This document shows positions 12,474-27,829 of a stretch of DNA of 64,000 nucleotides, piece by piece. The position numbers were made by a program, and so were the translations under genes. Under the pieces are notes generated by a model. It saw nothing but the letters and a program-made list of their open reading frames with translations. It searched no databases and was not told the origin of the DNA. Origin of the DNA: Plantago major (taxonomy: Eukaryota > Streptophyta > Magnoliopsida > Lamiales > Plantaginaceae); NCBI GenBank assembly GCA_026545765.1, contig CM048843.1, forward strand, positions 87,607,050-87,671,049, given 5' to 3'. How positions within the stretch are numbered: the first letter of the stretch is position 1; every line of letters starts with the position of its first letter.

Positions 12474-12570
12474 TCCTTGTAGGTTTCGACTTCGTAACCT
12501 TCAAATCGATGCTAGCGCACAAGATTTGCCCTATCAAACCTGATTATATCTTGGAGCTATGAAAATATAT
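12395..12570. repeat. Near-perfect inverted duplication (about 77-bp arms, 17-nt loop)
   Basis: The left arm (about 12395-12473) and right arm (12491-about 12570) are reverse complements with only a few mismatches. Both contain CATAGCTCCAAGATATAATC (or its complement) and GTGCGCTA/TAGCGCAC. The transcript of either strand would fold into a miRNA-precursor-sized hairpin. The arms derive from the coding fragment on the left. Confidence 0.92.
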
Positions 12571-12632
12571 CCAAGTACATTGATCTTTATATACTCCTAC
12601 AGTACGGGTTTACTTCTTCAATTCATTACTGT

Positions 12633-13859
12633 ATGATGAGTTCATGGAAAGATGTTCCACAAGACGTCCTTGATTTAGTTCTCAACAAGTTGCATCTCAC
12701 TGATCAATGTTGCTTCCGTGCGGTTTGCAAGAACTGGCCATTATCCGAAGATCGAATTAAACCGTGTTCAGACACTCCATGGTTAATCAAGGCTTTCACT
12801 CTAGCCCTGCCCTCACAAACCGTGCATACCCTCAAGTACGACTTGATTGATCCTTATTCTTGAAAATCGCATCAATTGTCAAACCCGATTCGTGGAAACA
12901 TTACGGACATAAAAGGATCAGAGAGTCGGAGTCTCTTAACGTATGCTTCAGAGAATGGTTGGAGCCTTGTTGGTAATTATAATGAGGGAAAAGGCGGCCT
13001 GTCTCTTTTTTTGCAGAATCACTTCTCTAATAAGGTCATCGTGTTGCCTCTGCTTTCGCTTCCTGAAGACTGTAGCACATCAGCTATGTTTACTGCCAGT
13101 CCTGCTCACTTAATTCGTATTCTGATTTTGAGGTCTTAGGTCGTCTACTGTGGCAACCTTGATAAAACATGATTCACGAATCAATTTTATATATGTAGAT
13201 ATCGTCTGTCGTCAGGAGATACAAAATGGACCACGCAACTTGTTGAACGTATATCAAAACTTATGTTTTTCGTATGCAACATATTGATGGAAAGTTGTAT
13301 TGCATTTTCTATCAAGAAACATACATGGGAATCGCTCTCCGACAATGTACCTATGTATGATGAGGAATTGAGTTGGGAATATGGAGATTGTTTCAAGATT
13401 AGTTGGTTGACAGAGATGGGCGGGAGTCTTGTAATGCTTTGCAAGTTTATTATTCGTCATAAAATGGATTGGGTTATATTTAGATTGGACAGATTGCGTG
13501 TGAAATGGATTTTAGTGAAGGATTTGAGAAATACGGTATTCTTCATGTTTCGGGGCAGGATCATATGTCAGGTGGCCTCGAAGGTGGACGATGACGACTG
13601 TTTGATCTTACACATAGACGTGCATTGTTACGGTCATGGCGATTGTCGAGGTGCGGGTTTGGAGTGCTATTCTTTCAAAAAGAGGAATCATGTGGCAGTG
13701 AACCATATACTTGGATCATACCAATGTTACCCATTGATCAATATAATAGTTCTTTTTTGTTTATTCAACCCTCTACTTACTCTGCAAGGGTTTGTTAGAC
13801 CCTGGGTACTACCAGTGGTATCACCCTCGAATTTTCACTGCGTAAGTGTTGCAAACTAG
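12633..13859 (+). pseudogene. F-box protein with DUF295/KIB-type beta-propeller, nonsense-mutated
   Basis: The first segment begins MMSSWKDVPQDVLDLVLNKL and contains DQCCFRAVCKNW, a plant F-box; DTPWLIK follows, as in DUF295 (KIB1-4) proteins. The continuation stays in the same frame: SLLTYASENGWSLVG, LFLQNHFSNKVIVLPLLSLP, GDTKWTTQLVE, then VFFMFRGRIICQVASKVDDDD and a short C-terminus ending at 13857-13859. In-frame stops lie at 12861-12863, 13137-13139 and 13170-13172. Because the frame is otherwise preserved, this looks like a fairly recent pseudogene. Intact F-box relatives would serve as substrate receptors of SCF ubiquitin ligases. Confidence 0.75.
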
Positions 13860-14396
13860 CTACTACTAGACTACCGGTACTTAGACACTCATCAACTATG
13901 TTTCTCAATTAATGTTTAGTGACTAAATTTATTTTTTCAATCAACTACTAGTATAATATTAGTTATAATTTTGTTTCTAGAACTTTTGATCGACACGGTG
14001 TTCAGTTCCTACTGCAATTTTTGACACTTCCCAGTTTTCAGTTTAGTGCAACATCTACAATATTTACTTGGATATTAATTTACATAGCTAGTCACATTCT
14101 ATATATGTTATAGCACACTTTCTTTTCGCTACTAGCCAACTCACTCGAATCGAACAAACTATATATCCTTGTGTATCAACAGTTGCTACAAAGTTGTTTA
14201 ATGATCCTGATTCACTTAATTGCAGAGCTTTTCTAGGAGTATGGTGTGGGTTACATACTTCATCGCCTGGTACTCAAACATTGGCTCGATGATTTTCTCT
14301 TCACCTTTTTAGCATACTCGTGTATCCACATGCTCAATTGAAAATAAGGCATACATGTTTCTGACACGTACAGTAAAGGAATACGAGGTACTTTTA

Positions 14397-14531
14397 GGGT
14401 TGCACCCAAACAAGCATACAAAAAATGAAGAATGTCATGTACCGTAAGGGTTCACATAAACGAAAAATTGAATACATGGATGTCATATTACACACGTCAT
14501 GCGAAAAGATGATTTAGGTCATGATGACTAC
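14397..14531. repeat. Direct repeat copy 1
   Basis: Begins GGGTTGCACCCAAACAAGCA and ends GATTTAGGTCATGATGAC. It matches the copy at 14875-14995 in the same orientation with indels. No terminal features identify an element class. Confidence 0.7.
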
Positions 14532-14874
14532 TATCTCGTACATGATAAAATTAGTTCATTTTGAAAATTTATGAAAAATACCTCAAAATGAAAATCGTAT
14601 GAAATACGATAAAAAGATACTATTCATGGCATTGGTGTCAAGATGCGTCACTGTCAACGAACATAACCGCTACATTTTCTCTTCATGATAACAAATGAGC
14701 GATATCTTGAAGGAGAATGGTGTACAATCCACTCGAAGCCCTATGGGTTGGGTAGGAATCAACGAAAAGAGATAGTAAATAAACATTAAGTATATTATTA
14801 AAACATCGAGTTAAATAAAAATTTATATGTTATATTCACCCTATTTTCTTGAATTTACACAACAAAATATATTT

Positions 14875-14995
14875 AGAGTTGCACCCAAACAATCATGTCA
14901 TTTCAATTTCACATAAACAAAAATCCAATGTATGGATGTCATGTCACATATATCATGTGATAAAAGGATTTAGGTCATGATGACAGACTATCTTT
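14875..14995. repeat. Direct repeat copy 2
   Basis: Begins AGAGTTGCACCCAAACAATC and ends GATTTAGGTCATGATGAC. Diverged direct copy of 14397-14531, about 480 bp downstream. Confidence 0.7.
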
Positions 14996-15319
14996 TATGT
15001 AGTACTAGTATTATTTTTTCTATGGTATACATTATAGTTTTAGAAGTGTCTTGAATTCTTATTGATTTTATTAAGCTATTTATCATTATAGTTTTAGAGT
15101 AATTTGTGGTCAAAGTTGAAACAGTCCCGATCAAAGTTAAAATGTAAAATTTTGTAAGGATCTTAAGGAATACATGTCTTATTCCTCCAAGTGTGTTTTG
15201 TGATATGAACTCAAATAAAATGTTCACTCCAACTAGGTGATAGATGATAAACAATTAATTTTTATTAATACGTTTAGTAAATTAATTATCAGATAAACTA
15301 ATTGATTTGCTAAATAGTA

Positions 15320-15579
15320 ATCCCTCCGTTTCACTAAAAGTGAAACAATTGTGTTGAACACAATTTTTAAGGAAAATGTATAGAAGTATGTGGTCCTAAA
15401 AATATGTGGTGGAGAATGAGTATAAGATATTAATTGAGTGGAAAAGTACATGTTATCCCGAAAATTTGTGGTTATAAATGAGTTTTATTATAAAACTAAT
15501 TTCCATAAAAGGAAATGTAACAATTTTAGTGAAACGTCCAAAACGAAAAATTGTAATACTTTTAGTGAAACGGATGAAG
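15320..15579. mobile_element. Stowaway-like MITE
   Basis: The ends read ATCCCTCCGTTTCACTAAAA and, reverse-complemented, CTTCATCCGTTTCACTAAAA, flanked by TA at 15318-15319 and 15580-15581. Size (260 bp), TA target and the CTCCCTCCGT-type terminus are those of Stowaway (Tc1/mariner-derived) MITEs. No coding capacity. Confidence 0.88.
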
Positions 15580-15581
15580 TA

Positions 15582-16288
15582 TAGTACTACGAAAAACAAA
15601 TTAACAAACTTAATTTTTTTTATATCAATTATTACTTTAGCTATCAGCTAGACGTTCACGTGACATGTTTATTTTCAAAATAAACCGATCTTATAAACTA
15701 CTCTAACTGATAAGTTGGGACTTTACACTTATCTTCGATTATGATTTTATAACATTTAAGAAAAGAAAATCAATGTGAAAATTATGTGACCGCTAGGGGC
15801 CAAGTGGTCAATTCATGGGACATGTCAATTTTGGTTTTCCATCTTGCTGGCAATTTTAATACGATAAAAACTCTGACAAATTATTAATATTAAATTTGTG
15901 AAAATAAGTATTTATACACACACACAAAAAAATCATCAATAATACTACTTGAAATTATATTTTATCCAACACCCCATCAGATCTCAGTTTCAGTTTCTCC
16001 TCCTCCTTTTCAGATTGCAATCACAATTACGAGAGCACAAAAAAAGGTTGGTCTCTTTCTAGATCTTAACTTTGCAATCCCAACAATCCCAATTGCTTTT
16101 CTGGTTCGTGATATCGATTCTTGTTTCGATAAAGATTCAATTTTTATTGTCAATTTTGCATCAGCTGCTTTGATTGAAGTTTCAGTATTGATTTAGTGAA
16201 TCTGGGGTATCTCTGTTTGATTGATTAGGAAGTTTTGGGTGGTTTTGACTGAGATATTAGCTGGTTTTGATTCTTGATAGGTTTAGAT
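15582..16288 (+). promoter_or_regulatory. Upstream region and 5' leader of VHA-B
   Basis: AT-rich DNA leads into a pyrimidine-rich leader from about 15960 (CAGTTTCTCCTCCTCC). A likely 5' UTR intron runs from a donor near 16047 (AAAG/GTTGGTC) to the acceptor TTGATAG at 16280, nine bases before the ATG. The transcription start is not defined. Confidence 0.5.
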
Positions 16289-20394
<4,106 letters not shown>

Positions 20395-20858
20395 TGAGAG
20401 ACGGGCAGTTGCATGCACTTTTGTATTATCTTCTTTCATATGTATTTATTCGGTCTGTGTATCTCCTTCGTCTGGTTTGAAATAAGTGGCGAGATCTTTG
20501 ATGATCCCCATGGAAGCCGAGGCTCTGCGGCAGTAAAAGACATTCTATTATTCTTTTGAAAGAGATGGTACCGGTTAGATCGTGTAATTTATTCACAATT
20601 TTTGCTTCGAATCGGACAAGTATTGCTGGAGATTATTACTACACACTTTGTGAAACATTTTGTTGCTTCGATGAACTATGAAAGCTTAGTGTTTCATATT
20701 CTTTTATGTTATATTCTCAAGTTCCTAGAATGTGAGATGGCTTGTAAGGAGGGTTTGTTTTGTCATTTTATCCAAGAATAAATCAGAGAGAACCTCGTTT
20801 GGCTTGGATATGAAAATTCTGATCCAAGGATTCACAAATATAGAAATATTTTCAGACT
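20395..20858. other. 3' UTR and downstream flank of VHA-B
   Basis: No gene is visible. The sequence after the stop is T-rich and consistent with a 3' UTR. It ends at the 9-bp target site of the Mutator-like MITE. Confidence 0.6.
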
Positions 20859-20867
20859 GTTTGGCAG

Positions 20868-21340
20868 GGGTAAAATACATTTTTGGTACTTTAGTGTGAG
20901 ACATTTCTGATTTTGGTACTCTAAAGTGATCGCGTCCAATTTAGGTACTAATTATCAATAACTATTTACAATTAATGTACTAATTGAATTTATGAGGTGC
21001 GCCTTCGCATTTATGTGCAAGTGAATGTTAAGCGCCGAAAGATAGACATAGAAAATTGACCGTTCGCAGGATATCGTGGACTTTGTCCCACTCACAAGCA
21101 TCAAATTCTTCCACGTCATATTCTTTTTTTTAGGCATTTTCATCAATTATGTTTCAATCAACTTTCAATTGATCAAATTCACGTGAAATTGGGATTAGGT
21201 TAATTGTAACTTGATTGATTCATCCAATTTACAATTAGACTTAATTGTAAATAATTATTAATAATTAAGACTTAAATTGACGGCCTAGCACTGAGTCAAA
21301 ATCGAAACGCCGCGTTGTAATCAGAAAATGAATTTTACCC
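20868..21340. mobile_element. Mutator-like MITE with 9-bp target duplication
   Basis: The element starts GGGTAAAATACATTTT and ends with the near-complement (rc GGGTAAAATTCATTTT). It is flanked on both sides by GTTTGGCAG (20859-20867 and 21341-21349). An exact 9-bp target duplication is the hallmark of Mutator-like elements. It is 473 bp long and non-coding. Confidence 0.9.
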
Positions 21341-21349
21341 GTTTGGCAG

Positions 21350-21711
21350 TGAGTTAAAGTCCACGGTTATTGGACATACTCCAACTTGGCCGCGAAAGAG
21401 CATGTAGAACTTAGCTGCAAAAGAGTAGAAGAAATAGGAAATTGGGGAAATTTGAAACAAATTCATCCCAATTAGCAAAAATCAGATCAAAATTGATTCA
21501 AGTCCACAACATAATAGTACAAGGAGTCAAGCAAACCTTATACTCATCTCCTACCCAAAGATCTTCCTATAAGCCCGTAGTGGTCCGAAAAGAATATACG
21601 TAAAGGTACAAAAAAGGTCGGGTAGGGTTCAGAATAAATTGTTGAAAACGGAAAAAGCGAGGGATTTTAGAACTTAGAAGTAAACAATTGCAATAATAGA
21701 AAAGTGAAATA
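21350..21711. other. Intergenic spacer between MITE and tRNA
   Basis: AT-rich DNA with no recognised feature. TTTT tracts that could end tRNA transcription are not obvious directly downstream of the minus-strand tRNA. Confidence 0.5.
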
Positions 21712-21795
21712 TGTCAGAAGTGGGGTTTGAACCCACGCCCTCGTTGGAGGACCAGAACTTGAGTCTGGCGCCTTAGACCACTCGGCCATCCTGAC
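21712..21795 (-). tRNA. tRNA-Leu(CAA)
   Basis: The minus strand folds as a class II tRNA. The acceptor stem GTCAGGA pairs with TTCTGAC (one G-U), with discriminator A. It has the A-box-like TGGCCGAGTGG, an anticodon arm CCAGA-CTCAAGT-TCTGG with anticodon CAA, a long variable arm CCTCCAACGAGG, and a B box GGTTCAAACCC. The length is 84 nt without encoded CCA or intron. The variable arm and anticodon identify leucine (codon UUG). Confidence 0.97.
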
Positions 21796-22234
21796 TTGTT
21801 TGTTAAAATATGTTCGTCACCAAATATAACATTATTCAGTTAATGATTTGTCTTTCTTTGGCACTTTTGGGAATTTATAGGTACGCAAATCTTTTATTTC
21901 AAATAATGGTAGTAGCAGCGAGGTTACATCTTCTTCTAAGATAGCTGAGCTATGTGAGTGAGCTATGAATTAACCAAGATCATAAACATTCATCGAAATA
22001 CCTACACTCAGACTAGACGGAATAATGATCAAACTAATCAGACAAACAAGGAAAGCCAAAAGCGGATTTGGATAATCACTCGCCTCTAAATTTGGTCATG
22101 AAGGTGTCAAACATCGGCGTATGCCGCGTTCATATTTGCCTATGCCAGTAGCAGGTGCAGTAGGACCTTGACCAAGCACATATATACTCAAGAGTGAATC
22201 TACCACTCATGTGTTCATGCATCTGGTCTAGTCT
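21796..22234. other. Intergenic, tRNA upstream flank
   Basis: No gene is visible. The first bases are the 5' flank of the minus-strand tRNA. Confidence 0.5.
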
Positions 22235-22510
22235 ATTTTGAAATAGTTGCATCGTGATTTTGAGGTTCAACAATTTGAATTAAGCAGTTTTCCATTTTGA
22301 GCTTTATGTCAACTTTTTCATTTAATTAATCTTAATCAAGAATGTAAAATGTTTAATTTTTTTATATAATAAAACTTTAGGGGCTAAATTTTCATTATAT
22401 AAAAAAATTGAACATTTTACATTTACGATTTAAGATTAATTCGTAGTTAAAGTTTGAAAAGTTTGACCTCAAAATGTTAAAGTGGGAAACTTGTTCCGGG
22501 GCGGAGGAAG
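22235..22510. mobile_element. Stowaway-like MITE with hairpin interior
   Basis: The right end reads GGGGCGGAGGAAG followed by TA, a Stowaway-type terminus. The interior forms a hairpin: AATCTTAATCAAGAATGTAA through ATTTTTTTATATAAT near 22328-22370 pairs with ATTATATAAAAAAATTGAAC through AAGATTAATTCGTAG near 22394-22446. The left terminus is eroded, so the start is approximate. Confidence 0.65.
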
Positions 22511-23078
22511 TAGAAGAAAATTTATTCCCCTCAACTTTGGTTCGCTGCTCTTCTTCTTCGAGCTCTCAGGTAAATTGATTAAGCTCTTTTATTTATTTAT
22601 ATTTATGTTTGAATCAGAATCTTGATTTTTCATAATCCTCTCTTTTCCATCTCGTTTATTTATCTTTCTTTTTTTTTTTTTTTTTTTTTTTAAATAATAC
22701 ATCGATATGCCCGACTTTGTTGTATCTGATTGATATTCATGTATATTTGTTATTTTCCTGACTCTCGACGATGATGATTTATTAATTACTCACTCCGGTC
22801 TAGGTTTACAATTTGATTTGGCGTGAATTTTAAGTAAATAGTACTTGTATAAAATTGTAAGTAAATTGTAAGATTCATTCTTAGTTGTTTTTTATACACA
22901 AATAAATTCAGTTCTTCAGTTCAGACGAATCTTATCTAGTTTATCTTATATTGTTTTTGTTAATCATCTTCTTTCATTCTCTTGTTGTCAGGCCACAGAC
23001 AAATTAACATGGTTAATTCACTGGTACCTGCATCAAACTGGCAATGCCTCTGTTTTTGCATCAAACAGACAAATTAAC
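22511..23078. other. Upstream region of the kelch-like ORF
   Basis: It contains a T-tract near 22670-22690 and a 22-bp direct repeat beginning ACAGACAAATTAACATGGTT at 22995 and 23063. The upstream copy supplies an early ATG whose frame closes after 22 codons, so the downstream ATG at 23079 is preferred. Confidence 0.6.
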
Positions 23079-23885
23079 ATGGTTAACCGAAACTCGTTAG
23101 TCCTTAATCAAACTAGTCCAACCTCTGTTATGCCATCAAGATTGAGGCAGCTATATCCCATTCTAGTGGAGATCAATTCAATTATATATGTCCTCTATAC
23201 AAGGTACAACGACGAAGCAGAAAGCAAGGAAGAATCTATTGTCTTCCAGGCCTATAATCCTCGAGAGGATGAGTGGACAGTTCTTGAACCCCCTCCTTTC
23301 TTGCCCTTCCATAAAAAAAAAACCACACTTCTTCCATATGCTATGTTGTCGTTGACGATAAGTTATGTCTTTCAACTTCAAACTGTTGACACTAAGGCAA
23401 AAAAATGGGGAGCTTGCGAATTATTTGGAGATTCCCTAAAGAACTTTGGTCCTCCGTTTGCCTTTTGTTTACAAGGGTTGGTGGTTTGTGACAAATTCTT
23501 GGTATGCATCATTAAGAATTCAGGGGTCGTTGCATATAAGATTGAGAAGAATGGGAAATTATCTTCGAGCTTTCAAGTCTTGTTTGACGGGAATGGTGCA
23601 GAATGGACAGCTAATGGTGGTATGTTTGATCTGGGAGATGGCTGCTTTTGTGCTGCGGGCATGGTTTATGATCCAGAACAGTATGAGGATCCATCGCAGT
23701 TTTATGATGTCGAAAAGGGTGAGGATCCAAAGCTCAAGTTGCTCAAGTTGTTCAAGTTTAAGGTTTCAAAGGATGCAGATGGAGAAAGCTTGATATGTGG
23801 TGTGAATGATGTTGTGACATCTACAGTTTCTTTCAAAAAAGGCCTAAATAGTGTGGATGATATCTCCTCCTTATTTGCATGCTAA
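23079..23885 (+). CDS. Kelch-like / F-box-associated beta-propeller protein, unassigned
   Basis: A single open frame of 268 residues has coding-like composition. Segments such as FQAYNPREDEWTVLEPPPF, QTVDTKAKKWGACELFG, NSGVVAYKIEKNGKLSSSF and NGGMFDLGDGCFCAAGM look like successive blades of a kelch-type propeller. No F-box or transmembrane segment is visible, and the protein is short for a full propeller, so it may be a truncated member or lack an upstream exon. No catalytic residues are recognised. Kelch proteins in plants often present targets to SCF ligases, but nothing here proves that role. The stop is at 23883-23885. Confidence 0.6.
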   Translation: MVNRNSLVLNQTSPTSVMPSRLRQLYPILVEINSIIYVLYTRYNDEAESKEESIVFQAYNPREDEWTVLEPPPFLPFHKKKTTLLPYAMLSLTISYVFQLQTVDTKAKKWGACELFGDSLKNFGPPFAFCLQGLVVCDKFLVCIIKNSGVVAYKIEKNGKLSSSFQVLFDGNGAEWTANGGMFDLGDGCFCAAGMVYDPEQYEDPSQFYDVEKGEDPKLKLLKLFKFKVSKDADGESLICGVNDVVTSTVSFKKGLNSVDDISSLFAC

Positions 23886-24226
23886 GAAACAGAGAAAATG
23901 TATGTCTTACGTAAGTTTTCAATTTATTTGAGTTTTTTTTTAATTATATAAATTAGTACGATATGCTGCTTTGGGAACTATTTAAGATGAAAACAATCAT
24001 GATCTGTTTGGTGTTCAGAACCTTGTTTATGTATGTACTAGTATTCTAAGTATTTTTTGAGCTGGCCGTGTGTAAGTGTGTTCAATTCTTAATGCTGATG
24101 GAATCAAAGGTAGGAAACATTGCACAGACATATCTTCGGATCAAAATCACATGATTACTGGATGAGAACATAATAATCACCCTATATTAAGTCAACAGAA
24201 ACATCAGAACGAAAAAGAGATAAAAA

Positions 24227-24600
24227 ATGGCAGGCTCACCTTTGAGATTGAAAGCTGTTCAGCACGGTCGTTCTCTTAGCGTTCCTTCCACATCAGACAG
24301 AGCGACAGCCCAAGTTCAAGCAAACTCGTACCAAGTTCAAGCCTCTCAAACGACTCTTCTTTATCTGCAATCAACGATAGACTAAGTGGAATCAAGAAGT
24401 TGTATCACAGTCTTGATGATTATGCCTCACGTTCAAAAAACCATTTCACAAGAATCTCAAGAGAAATGGGTCGACCGAGTATTGGATGGTCATATCCAGG
24501 TCTTGGATGCTTCAAACACAGCCAAAGATATCTTCTCACTCTGCTAAAGGAGTTCAAGAAAGATATTGACAAGTCCTTGAAAGATCTAATTGTAGATTAG
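24227..24600 (+). pseudogene. DUF241 (BPS1-related) gene fragment, frameshifted
   Basis: The start MAGSPLRLKAVQHGRSLSVP is in one frame. The reading then has to shift to continue with LSNDSSLSAINDRLSGIKKL and YHSLDDY, and shift again for ISQESQEKWVDRVLDG, HIQVLDASNTAKDIFSLC and a stop. These match in order the conserved N-terminal pattern of plant DUF241 proteins (basic RSxSLPS start, Ser-rich segment, LSGLKDLYxCxDD, QEKWVDELLDGSLRLLD). The family normally spans about 300 residues in one exon, so this copy is both truncated and frameshifted. Confidence 0.65.
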
Positions 24601-24942
24601 ATTGAATTTGGTGATGAAAGATTGAAGAGAAGAAGAAAAGAACACAGCAAACTGTTCTTGTTCTGTGGTCTGTTTGAGAAGGAAGAAAAGGAGTAAAAAC
24701 GTAATCTCTGTGTGTGAAGAGTCGCATTTCGACTTAAGCAGATGAGGTGTCTGATTGGTTCTCTACACGTGAAGTGACGTAATAAGACGGATTGCAAGGA
24801 GTATAAGTAGAATTGCGATTCTACTTTGAGTTATTACGTTTTCATTTGCATACTGTCACTTTTCCTCTTCATTTGTTCATCATCTTCATCGATTTCTTTT
24901 CTGCAAGTTTTGAGATTGAAGCTTGTTGTAAACACTTGTGTT

Positions 24943-25958
24943 GATCAATAAAGATTCTCTAATTTTTTATTTTTTTTGAGCCGAAGTTCAAATTTTATTA
25001 AAAAGCAAAAGACAAACACGGGAAATATAGGAACCTGTGGATACAACAAGCTAACAAAAACAAAGGAAATAAACATCATCACCACAAAGCCACTAAAGAC
25101 AACCAACTTGCTCACATGGAACACAATAGATACCCTTCCAACCTCCAAGCTTGCTAGCTATCAATCATATAAATCAAAAGTTGTGAAACTGGGAGAGACA
25201 CCTGATCTGACCGTAGCGAATCATCTCGAGACCTGACAGATTGAGACCCATAAGACAAGAATCTGTCTCCTAAAAAAGGAGTGGAGCCAACTGCTTTCCT
25301 TCTTCTATGCTTTAGAATGCAAGGCTCAAATTCAGGCACATCACTATTGTAAGCAACCAACAGTGGTTTGGGATAAATGAAATATTTTCCAAAAGAACCA
25401 ACAAGTTCATCTTTTTCCGTAGATGTTTCACCAACAGCCATAAGTAGTAGTTCATCACCATCTTTGCAAACAATAGAATCTCTAGGTTCCGGTTCAAAGT
25501 AGTTCTCAAAACCAAAAGGAAATTCCTCTTGCTCATTCACCTTCAACTGTGTTTTCTTCATAGACTTCAACAACAGTACCATCAACTTCCAAACTTCCTG
25601 CTTGAACATAGACTTCTTTAAGAACTTGCTCAATAACAGGTTCATTACCATCCGATATAACAGAGAGACCAGTAGCAACCGAATCCATACTACTAGAAGT
25701 AGTAACGACCTTTTCTTTTGGGGAGATAATGCTAGTATTCAACCGACAACATGATACTTTCCATGACCAATGAGCGTGAAAGCATACGAAGACGCTAAAG
25801 TGAAACTTCCTCTTTGTTGAAACTGACCAAAGGAATCCCGTCATTGACTACCGAATCTTTCGCTTTGACAAAATTGCGACCACTTGAAGTGTCGACACCA
25901 TCAAAGAAGGACAGAGATTATCTGATTGCTCCTGTGGATGTAGGCATTTGCCGAACCG
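24943..25958 (-). mobile_element. Probable truncated LINE-like retroelement
   Basis: On the minus strand the segment ends in an A-rich tail (plus-strand T tracts near 24961-24978). It is bracketed by the 16-bp direct repeat TGTAAACACTTGTGTT at 24927-24942 and 25959-25974, the expected size for a LINE target duplication. Minus-strand reading gives NDGIPLVSFNKEEVSL, then in another frame ASSYAFTLIGHGKYHVVG, which resembles the start of the DUF4283 gag-like domain of plant L1 elements. After a break come acidic segments (25154-25844). The identity is inferred; there is no reverse transcriptase. The A-rich tail is not directly adjacent to the repeat, which weakens the case. Confidence 0.4.
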
Positions 25959-25974
25959 TGTAAACACTTGTGTT

Positions 25975-27829
25975 ATTTACTGTTTTGTGCATATTGTTGT
26001 TTGATCGGAGAATTGCGGTTATTGATCGTAACTGAAGTTTGATTGTTGTCGATTGTGATTATTCGCAACACGAATTGTTAGGAAACGTGAAGAAAACAAT
26101 GTATTAAATAATGCAAGATGTATTTTCATGGAGACCATTTCTTAATTATTTATTAATTGAGAAAATTAAATATATAATCATAAGCTATTAAGTGAGAGCT
26201 TCAATGTGATATATTGTACACTCAAAATGGACTTTAGGTTAGTGAAGAATATTTGCTCAAAGTTAGAAGGATAAGTGAATTTATCCCACGTCAAGAAATA
26301 GCAAAAAGTTTTACTAGTTTATAAGTTTATAAGCTATCTTTGAAGTAAATAAGTGTTGTTAAGCAAATGGAAAATTCTCTCGTGCACACAGTAGTGTTAC
26401 TTTTGTGCGTTTTCTCTTCGTTGGTAAATAAGTATGTCAATTAATTTAACCAATCTAATCTGAAAAAATGTAACATGGGATTCCAGTCACCAACTATTTG
26501 TTTTTATTGAGTGATATCGTTTTTATAGAGAAACTAAAAGTACCAATAAATATTTTCTCAAAAAAAGAAAAAATACCGATAAATATTATATATAGTCATA
26601 ACTAGAAACATTAAGAGTTTATACTATGAAAATATCGGTGTCATAATATACGTAAAAAATGACATAAAATTTTTATTTATATAATATTATTGATATCTCA
26701 AACAATCTATATCAAAGTATCCATGTTTTGTATTGAATGCTATTATATGTGTTCTAGGTAATTAAATATTTTTGTTTGGTTTTGGATTGAGAGATTAGTA
26801 GTATGCAAAATTTGTTTATTGTTTTAGTGGTATAACCCATCAAGATTTGATATCGAAAACATGATAGATTGATACTGGCGACAATTAATGTGTACGCATC
26901 ATTAATATGAATTGTGTTATCAATCCCTTTAAATTCACTGAAACTTATCTTGAAACTTTGGTACTCTACATAAATAAATAAAGTTTCCTAAAGTTTTGAG
27001 GAAAAAATGCATTTTACCCCCGAACTTTGCTGGGTTGCGAATTGTTGAGCTGGGTTGCGAATTGCCCCCGAACTTTAAAATGCGTTGCTATATGCCCCTT
27101 ATAATTGCTTTGCGTCTGATGTGTATCACACGCTTCGACTAATAAATATTCTGAAAATTTTACTTTAAGAGGCGTATAGAAACACATTTAAAAATTAAAG
27201 GGGCATATGCGTATCACAACCTAACAAAATTAGAGACTGTTTGGCATGCGATTATAACCAATATCCAATCCACTCCATTCACTTGAAATATTGTTGAGCT
27301 GCTCCAGTTGAGTACAGTATTCTTGAAAATCTCCACAAAATCTACATCCGGAGCAACCAGCGGCACCACCACTGCCGATCCGCCATCATCTCCGGCCAGC
27401 TATTTGCGGGTAAAGTATTTTTCCTAATTGGTAACTTTTCCCCCTTTATTTTGAAATTGATCATTTTTGTGGCTGCAATTAGGGCTTTTAGGTTTCCGAT
27501 GTCTTCAATTGGATTGAAACCTAATTCAAATTCACTAAAATCCCATCTGAGATTGATTGGTTTTTCGATTTTTCTTGAATGCTACTGCTTGTTTTCTTTC
27601 AGTTTGTAAGAAATTTGTCAACTAGATCATATATTATGCCCCAAATTCCATAAAGGGGAAATTGGAGTGTTTGAGTATTTGTTGCTATCGACTTTGCGTA
27701 GAATAGGCGGTACAGAAGCATATTAGTTCACCTTTTGTTTGTTTGTATATGAGTATCAGGGGAAGCTTTTTGTTTAATTTTCGAATATTATTACGTTTTT
27801 GCAGTTGATAAGATACCGGTGTAGGTGAT
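25975..27829. other. Intergenic; partial repeat near 27000
   Basis: No gene is visible before 27830. At about 27005-27240 there is a repeat-like segment starting AATGCATTTTACCCCCGAAC, with GCTGGGTTGCGAATTG twice (27028, 27050). The last 500 bp are probably the promoter and leader of the DNAJC17-like gene, with an acceptor-like TTTTGCAG at 27797-27804. Confidence 0.55.

Larger units (their letters stand above)
13860..15319. other. Intergenic with a dispersed repeat pair
   Basis: No gene is visible. It contains the direct repeat pair at 14397-14531 and 14875-14995 and otherwise AT-rich sequence. Confidence 0.55.

Noticed and set aside
14397..14995. The direct repeat pair as LTRs
   Set aside because: No TG...CA ends, primer-binding site or coding interior, and only about 350 bp between them.
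23010..23078. Upstream ATG of the kelch-like ORF as the true start
   Set aside because: Its frame stops after 22 codons, before the second copy of the short repeat.
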